A stretch of 30,300 bases of DNA from a virus, in the IMG/VR virus record IMGVR_UViG_3300028800_000253, positions 1 through 30,300 of that record; one strand, 5' to 3'. Numbering within the stretch: position 1 is the stretch's first letter; the number at the start of each line of letters is the position of its first letter. Below, piece after piece: positions 23,442 through 30,090 of the stretch. Under the pieces are notes generated by a model. It did no database searches and was not told the origin of the DNA. It saw only the letters and a program-made list of their open reading frames with translations. The position numbers and the translations under genes are program-made.

Positions 23442-23684
23442 TCATGCATATTCTACAATCTTATCAGCTTCTTGCTTTATTTCTTCAAAGAATTTCTGTA
23501 TCTGTGCATTGCTTTTCATGAGGTCTTCGATTTGCTTCTCGCGTTCATAATACATCTTGGCTAGTTCATTGTGTCTAGCAAACAGACCTTTACGTACGTT
23601 ATCGCTACGTTCACGTACGAGTTTGAGTTCTTCTTTGATTTGGTCCAGTTCGGTGTTATTGAATAGATCATATTGAATCGTCAT
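23442..23684 (-). CDS. small coiled-coil protein
   Basis: 80 residues from the ATG at 23684 with GAGGAAAATC directly upstream; a GTG at 23696 is the alternative. The whole sequence is Glu/Lys-rich with heptad-like spacing (ELDQIKEELKLVRERSDNVR, then MYYEREKQIEDLMKSNAQIQ), so a dimeric coiled coil is expected. Function unknown. Confidence 0.62.
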   Translation of the reverse strand: MTIQYDLFNNTELDQIKEELKLVRERSDNVRKGLFARHNELAKMYYEREKQIEDLMKSNAQIQKFFEEIKQEADKIVEYA

Positions 23685-23692
23685 GATTTTCC

Positions 23693-23923
23693 TCACTCAT
23701 TTTCTTCCTCTAGATTTTCATAATAAAACATGATTCTATCTTTTAAGAACTCCATCAATGCTTCATGGTTGTTTCCATGTTCTTTTACAATCACACTTAT
23801 TAATGCACATAAAGCTTCCACAACATTTGCAGTAATCATTACATTTTCTGAAGTATATTCACCAAGTTTTTCATACATAAATAGAGTTAGCTTCTGAATT
23901 TCATTAAAATCTAAATTTTTCAT
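23693..23923 (-). CDS. small helical protein, paralogue of the upstream gene
   Basis: 76 residues. FMYEKLGEYTSENVMITANV followed by VEALCALISVIVKE aligns with the upstream gene's YIHEKMIEYKDEYDGKLDVT followed by DVLNGLCIYLAGIIV, including the EK..EY and LC positions. The two are therefore a duplicated pair. Helical and acidic at the C-terminus; function unknown. Confidence 0.6.
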   Translation of the reverse strand: MKNLDFNEIQKLTLFMYEKLGEYTSENVMITANVVEALCALISVIVKEHGNNHEALMEFLKDRIMFYYENLEEENE

Positions 23924-23925
23924 AT

Positions 23926-24183
23926 TTATTCTTTATTTGCTTCTAAAATTTCTTTAACCATCTGTTTAATGAGAAAATTAACTTGTTCCGTAAGTTCATA
24001 AATTTTACTTTTGTCAGGACGGTTTACAATTATACCTGCTAAATAAATACAAAGTCCATTTAAAACATCTGTTACATCAAGTTTACCATCATATTCATCT
24101 TTGTATTCTATCATCTTTTCATGAATATAATAAGATATACTTAGTGATAAATTTTGCTTTATTTCATAATCTTCATCATTCAT
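23926..24183 (-). CDS. small helical protein, paralogue of the next gene
   Basis: 85 residues from the ATG at 24183, chosen because AAGGTG lies just upstream; the frame is open to 24291, but that part would run through the promoter region. It contains YYIHEKMIEYKDEYDGKLDV and a hydrophobic helix NGLCIYLAGIIVNR. First gene of the five-gene minus-strand group that diverges from the plus-strand group at 24251. Confidence 0.62.
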   Translation of the reverse strand: MNDEDYEIKQNLSLSISYYIHEKMIEYKDEYDGKLDVTDVLNGLCIYLAGIIVNRPDKSKIYELTEQVNFLIKQMVKEILEANKE

Positions 24184-24192
24184 ATTTTCACC

Positions 24193-24223
24193 TTGATTGA
24201 AATGAATCTTTATGGTACCATAA
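24193..24223 (+). promoter_or_regulatory. candidate promoter overlapped by a perfect palindrome
   Basis: In the 67-bp gap between divergent small-gene groups, TTGATT (24193-24198) and TACCAT (24216-24221) are 17 bases apart, a fair sigma70-type pair for the plus-strand genes. The -10 box lies inside TTATGGTACCATAA (24210-24223), a perfect 14-bp palindrome, the expected geometry for a repressor site. The regulator is not known. Confidence 0.42.
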
Positions 24224-24250
24224 GGCACATTAGGAGTCAAGAGGAAAATT

Positions 24251-24505
24251 ATGGTATGTATTTTTAAACGAAATGACAGCAAGAGAGACACTTATAGGGT
24301 AGCTATCCGGTTCCCGAAAATGAAAAAACTTTTTTTAACATTTAGCACCGAAGAAGATGCTAAGAAATGGGTCATCAAACACATCGATAACTTCAAGAAA
24401 GACCCAGAGCATTACCATAAATGCGTGACTATTGTCCGTAAATATTATAAACGTGGAGAGAAATTTTATGAAGAACTTGAAAAAATACTTAGAGAACCTA
24501 CATGA
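24251..24505 (+). CDS. small basic protein, possibly AP2/integrase-arm-like DNA-binding fold
   Basis: 84 residues with AGAGGA before the ATG. The segment TYRVAIRFPKMKKLFLTFST followed by EEDAKKWVIKHI has the three-strand-plus-helix pattern of AP2-like or integrase arm-binding domains (strand, basic turn, F-x-T-x-E-x-A-x-x-W helix). It lacks any catalytic domain. A regulatory or accessory DNA-binding role is possible. First gene of the plus-strand group behind the palindrome. Confidence 0.6.
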   Translation: MVCIFKRNDSKRDTYRVAIRFPKMKKLFLTFSTEEDAKKWVIKHIDNFKKDPEHYHKCVTIVRKYYKRGEKFYEELEKILREPT

Positions 24506-24532
24506 ATCCCCGTGTATCTATGAATCTGATGA

Positions 24533-24856
24533 ATGGCTTATCATACGTGGGAAATGATGGAAAAACGATATTTATATAAATATGATCTTGTGCAAATTAA
24601 ACCCGATTTTCCAAAATTCGGCTCTTTACTTTTGGTTGTTACTGAAGTAAAAAATTGGATAATTCATGGTTTATTACTTGATCTCAGAGATTGTAGAGAG
24701 TCATTTCGTAATTATGAATATATGATTTTTCAGATAAATTTTGAATTTGTTGAATATGTTGGAAAACTTCCTTTTCGAATTCATACATATGTAAGTGATG
24801 ATGATGAACCAACGGAAGATGAAGATTCTGAATTAGATAACGGATGGAAATTATGA
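24533..24856 (+). CDS. small hypothetical acidic-tailed protein
   Basis: Up to 107 residues; the start may instead be one of the paired ATGs at 24554/24557, which follow GTGGGAA. The sequence is rich in Tyr, Phe and Trp (YLYKYDLVQIKPDFPKFGSL) and ends in an acidic tail (DDDEPTEDEDSELD). The stop overlaps the next ATG as ATGA. Function unknown. Confidence 0.6.
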   Translation: MAYHTWEMMEKRYLYKYDLVQIKPDFPKFGSLLLVVTEVKNWIIHGLLLDLRDCRESFRNYEYMIFQINFEFVEYVGKLPFRIHTYVSDDDEPTEDEDSELDNGWKL

Positions 24857-25059
24857 AATTCATTAGATCGTATTCATTCACAAAGTGCCATATATATCAT
24901 GCCTTAAATGAAGATAAATATTCTTTTCATGGTATGATAGGCAGAACATCTGAAATAACTTATTGCATTTTTATTTTAAAAAATTTCTTTAGGATTCAAA
25001 TTGACGATACGATATATGTTGGAAGACAATATTTAGTTCAAGAATATGAGTTTAGCTAG
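24853..25059 (+). CDS. small hypothetical protein
   Basis: 68 residues from the ATG at 24853, which overlaps the preceding stop by 4 bp; the ATG at 24844 is in the same frame but has no advantage. Beta-rich and aromatic (CHIYHALNEDKYSFHGMIGR, IQIDDTIYVGRQYLV). No family recognised. Confidence 0.55.
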   Translation: MKFIRSYSFTKCHIYHALNEDKYSFHGMIGRTSEITYCIFILKNFFRIQIDDTIYVGRQYLVQEYEFS

Positions 25060-25066
25060 GTTGATA

Positions 25067-25267
25067 ATGTCCAAACTGATCAGAGTACCCCTTAAATCTA
25101 AAGCAATATTCCATGCAATTCCAGCTTATATCCTATCTGATGAAGATGAAATCATTCATGTTCCTGATGAAATCGATGAATTTGTCGTCATAGATATCGT
25201 TGACAATCAATGTCATCACTATATCTACGAAAAGTCTCATCATGTCTGTGATGAAGAGGATGAATAG
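25067..25267 (+). CDS. small acidic hypothetical protein
   Basis: 66 residues from the ATG at 25067, with AGG seven bases upstream; the frame extends to an ATG at 25046 inside the previous gene. Acidic C-terminal half (ILSDEDEIIHVPDEIDEFVV) and a His-rich stretch (HHYIYEKSHHVCDEEDE). It ends directly against the converging terL stop, with no room for a terminator. Confidence 0.55.
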   Translation: MSKLIRVPLKSKAIFHAIPAYILSDEDEIIHVPDEIDEFVVIDIVDNQCHHYIYEKSHHVCDEEDE

Positions 25268-26947
25268 TTAAATGATCTCCCATCCATCTGAATTCGTATA
25301 TCCAGGATAAGCCATTGGATTTTGTGCCCAACGACTCTGTCTATTCATTTGTTGTTGTTCTTCTCGTGTCACTTCTTTCAAGAATCTCTTTTGTCCAAAG
25401 TGAGTGTAGATGGCATAGCGCATTGCATCACAATTCTTAACAAGAATACCATTTGCATAAAAATTTCCTGTTCGAGGAACCTCCATACAATATACATCTT
25501 CATTCGATACTTTTTTTATACTCTTTACTTTTGAATATTCCACATCGCACAAAATTTCATCATCTAAAAAAAGATTTAATAACTCAATGTATGAACGCTT
25601 CGTCCAAATCTTATGATCACCTGTTGCTTTCAGTTTCTTCCCATTTTCCAGTTCAAGTTCATATATTTCTTTATCTACACCCGTTTGTGATACAATTTTT
25701 GCTTGATAATATTGATTATCAACCTTTCCACTTCTCACATAAGGTTGTTTACCACACAAATCTTTGATTTCAAAAAATCCTTTGTCAGTTTCTATTAATG
25801 TATTACCAACAACACATGCATGATCTTTAACCTTCATTGGCTTATCTTCACCACGTTTTACAGCCTTCTCATCCCACACATATCCCTCTATCTCCTTAAT
25901 GAGATTGCTACAAGAACGACAAATAACCAAGTCACCGTTAATGAGATGCATAGATATATTGCGGATTCCATCGAGTACCTCATTGTTGGCATGTTTTACT
26001 GGTAGTCCAGCTTTACGTAACTCTGCTTGGAAACTAGCTGCTGAAGGATCTACATATAACATCTTGAGGGGATATCCACCAAACTCTCTTCTTATGTCTT
26101 GGACATATTCACTATCAACTTTTTGCCTTCCTATGACTCTTGAATCCCAATAATATTCTTTCTCCACCCAAATATGAGGCCTCTTCAATGAATTGTATCC
26201 TACCAAAACACACGCGAAAGCATTCGTTGTACCATAGTCAATCCCCAATATAAAATACTCCCCATAAGTAGGAGGCTTAGATACAACATGATGACTAGTA
26301 TCGAAAAAATCAAATACAGCCCCCTCAGCAACCACCCATTCACCATCGATAAATCTCTTGTACCAAATTCCTTTATATTCATTCTTAAGATCACTTACAA
26401 ACTTTGGATCAAGTGATGGATTGTCTTCAATCTTAAATTTGAACGTCTTGAGATCGAGATCTTCTGCTCTATCAATGTAATCTGTTTTAAGCCAATGATA
26501 TGGACTATCTGGGTTAGTTGTGCAAAATACTTTAGCTCCTTTTATACTTAAACGCGAAAGGAGCATCATGAAAAAGCTTCTAGGAATGATTGTTGCTTCA
26601 TCGACTAATGCGCCGGCAAATGTAGAGCCTCGTATTTTGCCTTCTGCACGCTCATCATTAGCCCCAACAACATAAACCTTTCTATCATTGAATTTGAATT
26701 CACCAAGGCCTCTATTATATCGAATAGCACCTTGGGTAATATTGATCATTGGTTCAATCACATTATGAAGCACAGTCCTTTCAGACTTGCCTACAATGCA
26801 ATATTCGCCTTGAGGTCCATTGTATAATTCTTTGATAAATCTTAGCAGACAGATATAAGACTTGCCAGATCGTACCGCTCCTTCAAGGATATTGATACGA
26901 GCATCGGAATCATTAAACGCTATTATCTGCTTTGGTGACGGTTTCAT
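25268..26947 (-). CDS. terL: terminase large subunit, PBSX-type, containing an intein
   Basis: 559 residues as translated, 431 after intein removal. ATPase domain: Walker A EGAVRSGKS (22-30), Walker B GALVDEAT (112-119), and the coupling motif CTTNPDSPYHWL (from 142). RuvC-like nuclease: first Asp in LGIDYGTTNA (Asp237), second in MLYVDPSA (Asp300), third region KDHA-CDAMRY, split by the intein. It packages DNA through the portal and cuts concatemers. The gene overlaps terS by 35 bp. Unlike the usual order, the portal gene is 7.4 kb away because fibre and small-gene blocks lie between them. Confidence 0.93.
   Translation of the reverse strand: MKPSPKQIIAFNDSDARINILEGAVRSGKSYICLLRFIKELYNGPQGEYCIVGKSERTVLHNVIEPMINITQGAIRYNRGLGEFKFNDRKVYVVGANDERAEGKIRGSTFAGALVDEATIIPRSFFMMLLSRLSIKGAKVFCTTNPDSPYHWLKTDYIDRAEDLDLKTFKFKIEDNPSLDPKFVSDLKNEYKGIWYKRFIDGEWVVAEGAVFDFFDTSHHVVSKPPTYGEYFILGIDYGTTNAFACVLVGYNSLKRPHIWVEKEYYWDSRVIGRQKVDSEYVQDIRREFGGYPLKMLYVDPSAASFQAELRKAGLPVKHANNEVLDGIRNISMHLINGDLVICRSCSNLIKEIEGYVWDEKAVKRGEDKPMKVKDHACVVGNTLIETDKGFFEIKDLCGKQPYVRSGKVDNQYYQAKIVSQTGVDKEIYELELENGKKLKATGDHKIWTKRSYIELLNLFLDDEILCDVEYSKVKSIKKVSNEDVYCMEVPRTGNFYANGILVKNCDAMRYAIYTHFGQKRFLKEVTREEQQQMNRQSRWAQNPMAYPGYTNSDGWEII
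25433..25816 (-). other. mini-intein in the terminase nuclease motif (128 residues)
   Basis: Residues 378-505 of TerL. Block A starts with Cys1 (CVVGNTLIETDKGFFEI). Block B is KLKATGDHKIWT with the TxxH pair. Block F/G is VYCMEVPRTGNFYANGILVK ending in Asn, followed by Cys as the +1 extein residue. Removing it joins KDHA to CDAMRYAIYTHFG, restoring the D-H-x-x-D-A-x-R-Y nuclease motif. At 128 residues there is no room for a homing endonuclease. The penultimate residue is Lys instead of the usual His, and the His normally present before the Asn-Phe of block F is a Gly; such variants can splice, but more slowly. Confidence 0.93.
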
Positions 26948-27347
26948 TCTTTATTTCTTGAAATGCACTTTTCATTTGTGACTCAAAGAGCGCAAACTCT
27001 TTGTTAAATCCATTGTCCATAGCCTTAGGATGGTTAAAGCTGCGATCTTGACCTGTATTGTTAAGAATATATGTAGCTGAATAGTAAGCATGTCTTGGGT
27101 CTTTGTCTACTCTATCCATTAGCTTATCAAGAACAGATTCTGCTGTGTCCTTACGGCATTCCACATACATCTTGTAACATTCAATCTGGTATTCTTTGAT
27201 GTGAGGCTTTCTCTCTAAATATTTGTATAAAGCCGCATGACCAATACCAAGTTCTTTAGCTGAATTCTTAATGTTACCGAAATTCTCCATCAACTTTTGC
27301 TTAACTTCATCTTCAGTAACGACTAACTCAACAGGCACGCCTTTCAT
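26913..27347 (-). CDS. terS: terminase small subunit (putative)
   Basis: 144 residues directly upstream of terL and overlapping it by 35 bp. Residues about 22-48 form a helix-turn-helix (NIKNSAKELGIGHAALYKYL), the DNA-recognition part of small terminases. The middle (ESVLDKLMDRVDKDPRHAYY followed by SATYILNNTG) resembles the oligomerisation region of related small subunits. It would recognise the packaging site and load TerL. AGG is six bases before the ATG. Confidence 0.85.
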   Translation of the reverse strand: MKGVPVELVVTEDEVKQKLMENFGNIKNSAKELGIGHAALYKYLERKPHIKEYQIECYKMYVECRKDTAESVLDKLMDRVDKDPRHAYYSATYILNNTGQDRSFNHPKAMDNGFNKEFALFESQMKSAFQEIKNETVTKADNSV

Positions 27348-27412
27348 AAATACCTACCTACAATAGTGTTAAGATCATATCGTTTACATCAACGTAATGA
27401 TCTCAATGATTA

Positions 27413-27450
27413 TATAGACCATTTGCAGGAAATCCTGAATAAGGTCTATA
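27413..27450. promoter_or_regulatory. nested inverted repeats upstream of terS with a TATAAT box
   Basis: TATAGACC (27413-27420) pairs with GGTCTATA (27443-27450), and inside them CAGGA (27426-27430) pairs with TCCTG (27433-27437). On the minus strand a perfect TATAAT (27414-27409) overlaps the edge of the outer repeat, 62 bases before the terS ATG; the -35 region is a poor match. An operator over a promoter or a terminase recognition (pac/cos) element would both fit. Confidence 0.42.
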
Positions 27451-27543
27451 CATATATTCAAATGCATATTCAGTACACATTTATATGTCATAGTATATAG
27501 TTATAGTGAGTTATATCCACTTATAGCGGATTTCAGCTATAAC

Positions 27544-27610
27544 TTCCCAAAGGCCCAAGGCAGTGATCCTTCATCCCATCAGTTAAATTTTGATAAAGCT
27601 GCCCTGGGAA
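27544..27610. other. structured non-coding element between small genes and terS
   Basis: TTCCCA (27544-27549) pairs with TGGGAA (27605-27610), and GGCAG (27559-27563) with CTGCC (27599-27603), forming a long imperfect stem around a 35-base loop. No T-run follows on either strand, so an intrinsic terminator is unlikely. The rest of the 267-bp gap (27348-27614) is AT-rich, with repeated CTATA motifs and no ORF. Packaging signal or structured leader are possible readings. Confidence 0.35.
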
Positions 27611-27614
27611 AATA

Positions 27615-27743
27615 CTATTTCTTCTTCTTATGCATCATTTTGTCGCATTTGTCAAGCTTGCGATCTCGAGGAACGTCTTTACGCACAAGATCATCCATCA
27701 TTTTGTCAATTTTTTTCTTGTCTTTCTTAATTATTTTGTCCAT
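27615..27743 (-). CDS. very small Lys/Asp-rich protein
   Basis: 42 residues. The frame runs from the ATG at 27743 to TAG at 27615, overlapping the end of the upstream gene by 17 bp, with AAGGA six bases before the ATG. The sequence is highly charged: MDKIIKKDKKKIDKMMDDLV, then RKDVPRDRKLDKCDKMMHKK plus two further Lys residues, with the DKMM element present twice. Small charged protein of unknown role; could bind DNA or a partner protein. Confidence 0.55.
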   Translation of the reverse strand: MDKIIKKDKKKIDKMMDDLVRKDVPRDRKLDKCDKMMHKKKK

Positions 27744-27921
27744 AGTCATCCTTTGGTAAAAACACTTGATTATAAAATTTTTCCAATCCACTCGTAATCT
27801 CGCATATCATCATATAAAGTTTATGGAAATCCATATTTAGATCTTCTATAGATTTTGCTGTTTCAAGGTTATCTTTTTCGAGAGTAGCAATTCTTTTTTC
27901 TAGAATGTCAAGTCTATCCAT
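27727..27921 (-). CDS. small coiled-coil protein
   Basis: 64 residues with heptad-like spacing from the start (MDRLDILEKRIATLEKDNLE), so a short coiled coil is predicted. The start overlaps the preceding stop as TAATG. Function unknown. Confidence 0.55.
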   Translation of the reverse strand: MDRLDILEKRIATLEKDNLETAKSIEDLNMDFHKLYMMICEITSGLEKFYNQVFLPKDDYGQNN

Positions 27922-28196
27922 TATGATTCATCATCTCCAGCTATAACATTAAATTCAGATATTCCTCTACGTATAGAATATACTTCATCATGAAGACTAC
28001 TTAAACTTTCTTTTAACTTATTTATTTCATAATTTATATCAAGAATTGTCTTTTTCAAGACCTGTAAATCAAAAACGAAAGCATTAAATTTACCTTCTTC
28101 AAATTTACAATGTTTTGTAGTAAAATTTTCAATATATCCTTTGGACAATCGACAATTGTTATCTGGTATTTCATTAGAGCCATTCGATTCGTTCAT
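27921..28196 (-). CDS. small hypothetical protein
   Basis: 91 residues; the N-terminus MNESNGSNEIPDNN resembles that of the gene ending at 28417 (MNESNGFDDE), though the rest differs. The C-terminal half is helical (LKKTILDINYEINKLKESLS). It overlaps the upstream gene by 23 bp. Function unknown. Confidence 0.55.
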   Translation of the reverse strand: MNESNGSNEIPDNNCRLSKGYIENFTTKHCKFEEGKFNAFVFDLQVLKKTILDINYEINKLKESLSSLHDEVYSIRRGISEFNVIAGDDES

Positions 28197-28401
28197 ACTT
28201 TTTCCCTAGTATATAAAATAATTTTTTACAATACAATCTGCTAGCTTTAATCGTGCAATCCGGATAATGTACAATGAAAATCTTAAGCCCTTCGATGCCT
28301 TGTTTTTCGATAGACTTATCTGGTTTGCCTTTCGAATTCAGATAAGATACGTTGCCATTTCCGAAAATGAAGGCGATAGGCTGCTGTTTATTCAATACCA
28401 T
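28174..28401 (-). CDS. small hypothetical protein
   Basis: 75 residues with a beta-alpha pattern: PIAFIFGNGNVSYLNSKGKP then GIEGLKIFIVHYPDC. The tail is basic. It starts 15 bases after the upstream stop, with a GA-rich stretch before the ATG. Function unknown. Confidence 0.55.
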   Translation of the reverse strand: MVLNKQQPIAFIFGNGNVSYLNSKGKPDKSIEKQGIEGLKIFIVHYPDCTIKASRLYCKKLFYILGKKYERIEWL

Positions 28402-28416
28402 GTTCCATTACTCTTC

Positions 28417-28578
28417 TCATTCCCAATAATGTAAATTTTTATCGATGGGAGGTTCATTCCATTTTTTTTCTTGAACTTCAGACATTTTCTCAAATTCATC
28501 TAATGTATCTTCGGGAAGAGAAGATACATAAGGTAAATTTGAATATATTTCATCATCAAATCCATTTGATTCGTTCAT
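28417..28578 (-). CDS. very small acidic protein
   Basis: 53 residues read from the ATG at 28578, with AAAAGGA seven bases upstream. It opens with MNESNG, like the gene at 27921-28196, and is acidic throughout (FDDEIYSNLPYVSSLPEDTL, DEFEKMSEVQEKKWNEPP). The length and ribosome site support a real gene; role unknown. Confidence 0.55.
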   Translation of the reverse strand: MNESNGFDDEIYSNLPYVSSLPEDTLDEFEKMSEVQEKKWNEPPIDKNLHYWE

Positions 28579-28645
28579 TTTTTTCCTTTTAACATAATGT
28601 ATATTATCAGACCTTCACTCTGAAGCTCACATGATTTCAATTTAA

Positions 28646-28882
28646 TTATATAGGTTTCTCAATGAGACTCAATGACACCCAATAAGAACTCCAATAATCT
28701 TCAAAATGGGTTAAATTTACTGCCTCCATCAATTCATCATAAGAAAAACAATAATATCTTTTTTGGGTGAAGAGCAGTATTGGATATTCTTCCGGTGAAG
28801 GACCTCTTTCTAGCATTTTATGCCAATGAGGGCTCCATTTCTCTTGATCAATATCCATATTTGTTTCTTCATTGTCAGTCAT
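28646..28882 (-). CDS. small hypothetical acidic protein
   Basis: 78 residues from the ATG at 28882, which is five bases after GAGGG; earlier ATGs at 28897 and 28885 are in frame. Trp- and Tyr-rich (EKWSPHWHKMLERGPSPEEY, RYYCFSYDELMEAVNLTH). It overlaps the upstream gene by a few bases (ATGATGACTGA). Function unknown. Confidence 0.58.
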   Translation of the reverse strand: MTDNEETNMDIDQEKWSPHWHKMLERGPSPEEYPILLFTQKRYYCFSYDELMEAVNLTHFEDYWSSYWVSLSLIEKPI

Positions 28883-29171
28883 CATTTCCCTCTTCATCGA
28901 TCACCAATCTTCGGTAATATTCCACCCAATCATTCAATTTTTCGATCTGCTCTAAAAAACCTTCTTGAAATGTAAGTGTATCTTTTTGGATACATCCAAA
29001 TGCTATATTCCTGATGATCGATTCAACCCCAAGCATGTCCAATTTCAAATGATACTTTTCTTCTTCTGGATCAAATTGAGTAGATTGCTGTATTCTAGAC
29101 ATCGTATCGAAAAACACAACGATGAATCGCAAGAACTCTTGGCGCATCAGTTCGAATTCGTCATCAGTCAT
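28875..29171 (-). CDS. small acidic hypothetical protein
   Basis: 98 residues from the ATG at 29171 (a GTG at 29174 is possible). The opening MTDDEFELMRQEF resembles the opening of the next gene (MTDNEE), probably reflecting a reused start region. Helical throughout, with several Phe and Ile residues; no motif recognised. Confidence 0.58.
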   Translation of the reverse strand: MTDDEFELMRQEFLRFIVVFFDTMSRIQQSTQFDPEEEKYHLKLDMLGVESIIRNIAFGCIQKDTLTFQEGFLEQIEKLNDWVEYYRRLVIDEEGNDD

Positions 29172-29175
29172 CACA

Positions 29176-29421
29176 CTAAATCTCCATATTTATAAATTCT
29201 TCTTGAGTTATGATGCCTATTTTAATAGCATTAAAGAATTTTGTGTTTCCACAATTAACACATTCAAGCAAAACATATGGATGATAAGCAAATTTATCTT
29301 CTCTTTTTCCTTTCCAAATTAATATATCTGGTGAGGTACCCCACTTATTTTGATCACAACACTCACAATAAATGTTTTTTATGTTGTCATAAAAAAAATC
29401 AGCCAACTTATCTTCGATCAT
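29176..29421 (-). CDS. small zinc-ribbon-like protein
   Basis: 81 residues with two Cys pairs of the CxxC type: CECC (19-22) and CVNC (54-57), spaced as in zinc ribbons, with GNTKFF after the second pair. A zinc-stabilised fold that binds nucleic acid or a protein partner is likely. It overlaps the upstream gene by 4 bp. No enzyme motif. Confidence 0.6.
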   Translation of the reverse strand: MIEDKLADFFYDNIKNIYCECCDQNKWGTSPDILIWKGKREDKFAYHPYVLLECVNCGNTKFFNAIKIGIITQEEFINMEI

Positions 29422-29567
29422 TTAGTCTTACCTTTCTTCTTCGCTTTCTTCACATGCTCAGGCAATTTCTTGTATGCTGATTTAGACGTATGTTCAGCGA
29501 ATTCTTCGGCTATCTCAGGATGTTTAGCGAAAAGTAGACGCTGTTGGGCTTTGCTTTTAAATGGCAT
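29418..29567 (-). CDS. internal in-frame small gene (KSKAQQR-type basic protein)
   Basis: 49 residues from the ATG at 29567, with AAGGAG seven bases upstream. The KSKAQQRLLFAKHPEIAEEF block and a Lys-rich C-terminus are typical of a small basic phage protein of unknown function. It shares its frame and stop with the longer ORF starting at 29891. Confidence 0.6.
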   Translation of the reverse strand: MPFKSKAQQRLLFAKHPEIAEEFAEHTSKSAYKKLPEHVKKAKKKGKTK

Positions 29568-29891
29568 TTTATGCTCCTTAAATAAAAGTATAAGTTTATA
29601 ATGCAGTTCTTCATAATCACCTAAATAAAATAAAAAATCATCAACATCAATAAAGGAATTATCAACATAATCAACAATATCAAAAATAATACGTGTATCA
29701 AAAAAATACTTCAAAAATGATCGATTTAAAAATTTATAGTCTTTAATTTTCTTTTTTGGAAGAAATCTTATTTCAAATACTCCATTTTTAAGATGAAATT
29801 CACATAAAATTTTATTTAAATACTTTTTTGATATAAATTCTCTAAGATCATCAAAATAAGTAATAAGACATAACTTCTGTATTTCACGCAT
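29418..29891 (-). CDS. hypothetical protein with a C-terminal basic domain that has its own start
   Basis: 157 residues in one frame. The first 108 are rich in Ile, Phe, Lys and Asp and match nothing I recognise. The last 49 (MPFKSKAQQRLLFAKHPEIA, then LPEHVKKAKKKGK) form a small basic unit seen as a separate protein in other phages. Immediately upstream of Met109 is AAGGAGCATAAA, one of the best ribosome sites of this region, so the short form (29418-29567) is probably also made. Either a recent fusion or a nested gene. Confidence 0.6.
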   Translation of the reverse strand: MREIQKLCLITYFDDLREFISKKYLNKILCEFHLKNGVFEIRFLPKKKIKDYKFLNRSFLKYFFDTRIIFDIVDYVDNSFIDVDDFLFYLGDYEELHYKLILLFKEHKMPFKSKAQQRLLFAKHPEIAEEFAEHTSKSAYKKLPEHVKKAKKKGKTK

Positions 29892-30088
29892 TATGTTCCT
29901 GTAAAGGGAATCTTAAGTTGAGTCGTTGTTGTAGCTGTTGGCGTCTGATTCTCATCCACTAGGTCAGTTGCCGTCCCATGTGTGCTGATATTCTGAAATG
30001 AAACCGTACAACCCACAACACAAAGATAAAGCACTAAAATCACAATGAATGATATCGTTGTCCATATCCAAAAATTAAACACTCCCAT
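29891..30088 (-). CDS. small membrane or lipoprotein-like protein
   Basis: 65 residues from the ATG at 30088, which follows GGAGGAATAGAG and the stop of the RusA gene; an ATG at 30133 would lie inside that gene. A hydrophobic segment (WIWTTISFIVILVLYLCVVG) ends in the lipobox-like VVGC, followed by a Thr/Asn/Gln-rich extracytoplasmic part (QNISTHGTATDLVDENQTPT). A lipoprotein anchored in the host envelope, for example spanin-like or superinfection-related, is possible; not proven. Confidence 0.62.
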   Translation of the reverse strand: MGVFNFWIWTTISFIVILVLYLCVVGCTVSFQNISTHGTATDLVDENQTPTATTTTQLKIPFTGT

Positions 30089-30090
30089 CT

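Noticed and set aside
24502-24579. 25-residue plus-strand ORF overlapping the end of the gene at 24251
   Set aside because: Coupled by ATGA but with no ribosome site, and it overlaps the start of the next gene in another frame; not enough support.
27502-27511. ACTCACTATA on the minus strand, identical to the core of T7-type promoters
   Set aside because: A ten-base match in an AT-rich gap is easily chance; no phage RNA polymerase gene and no second copy with GGG at the start site were seen in the window.
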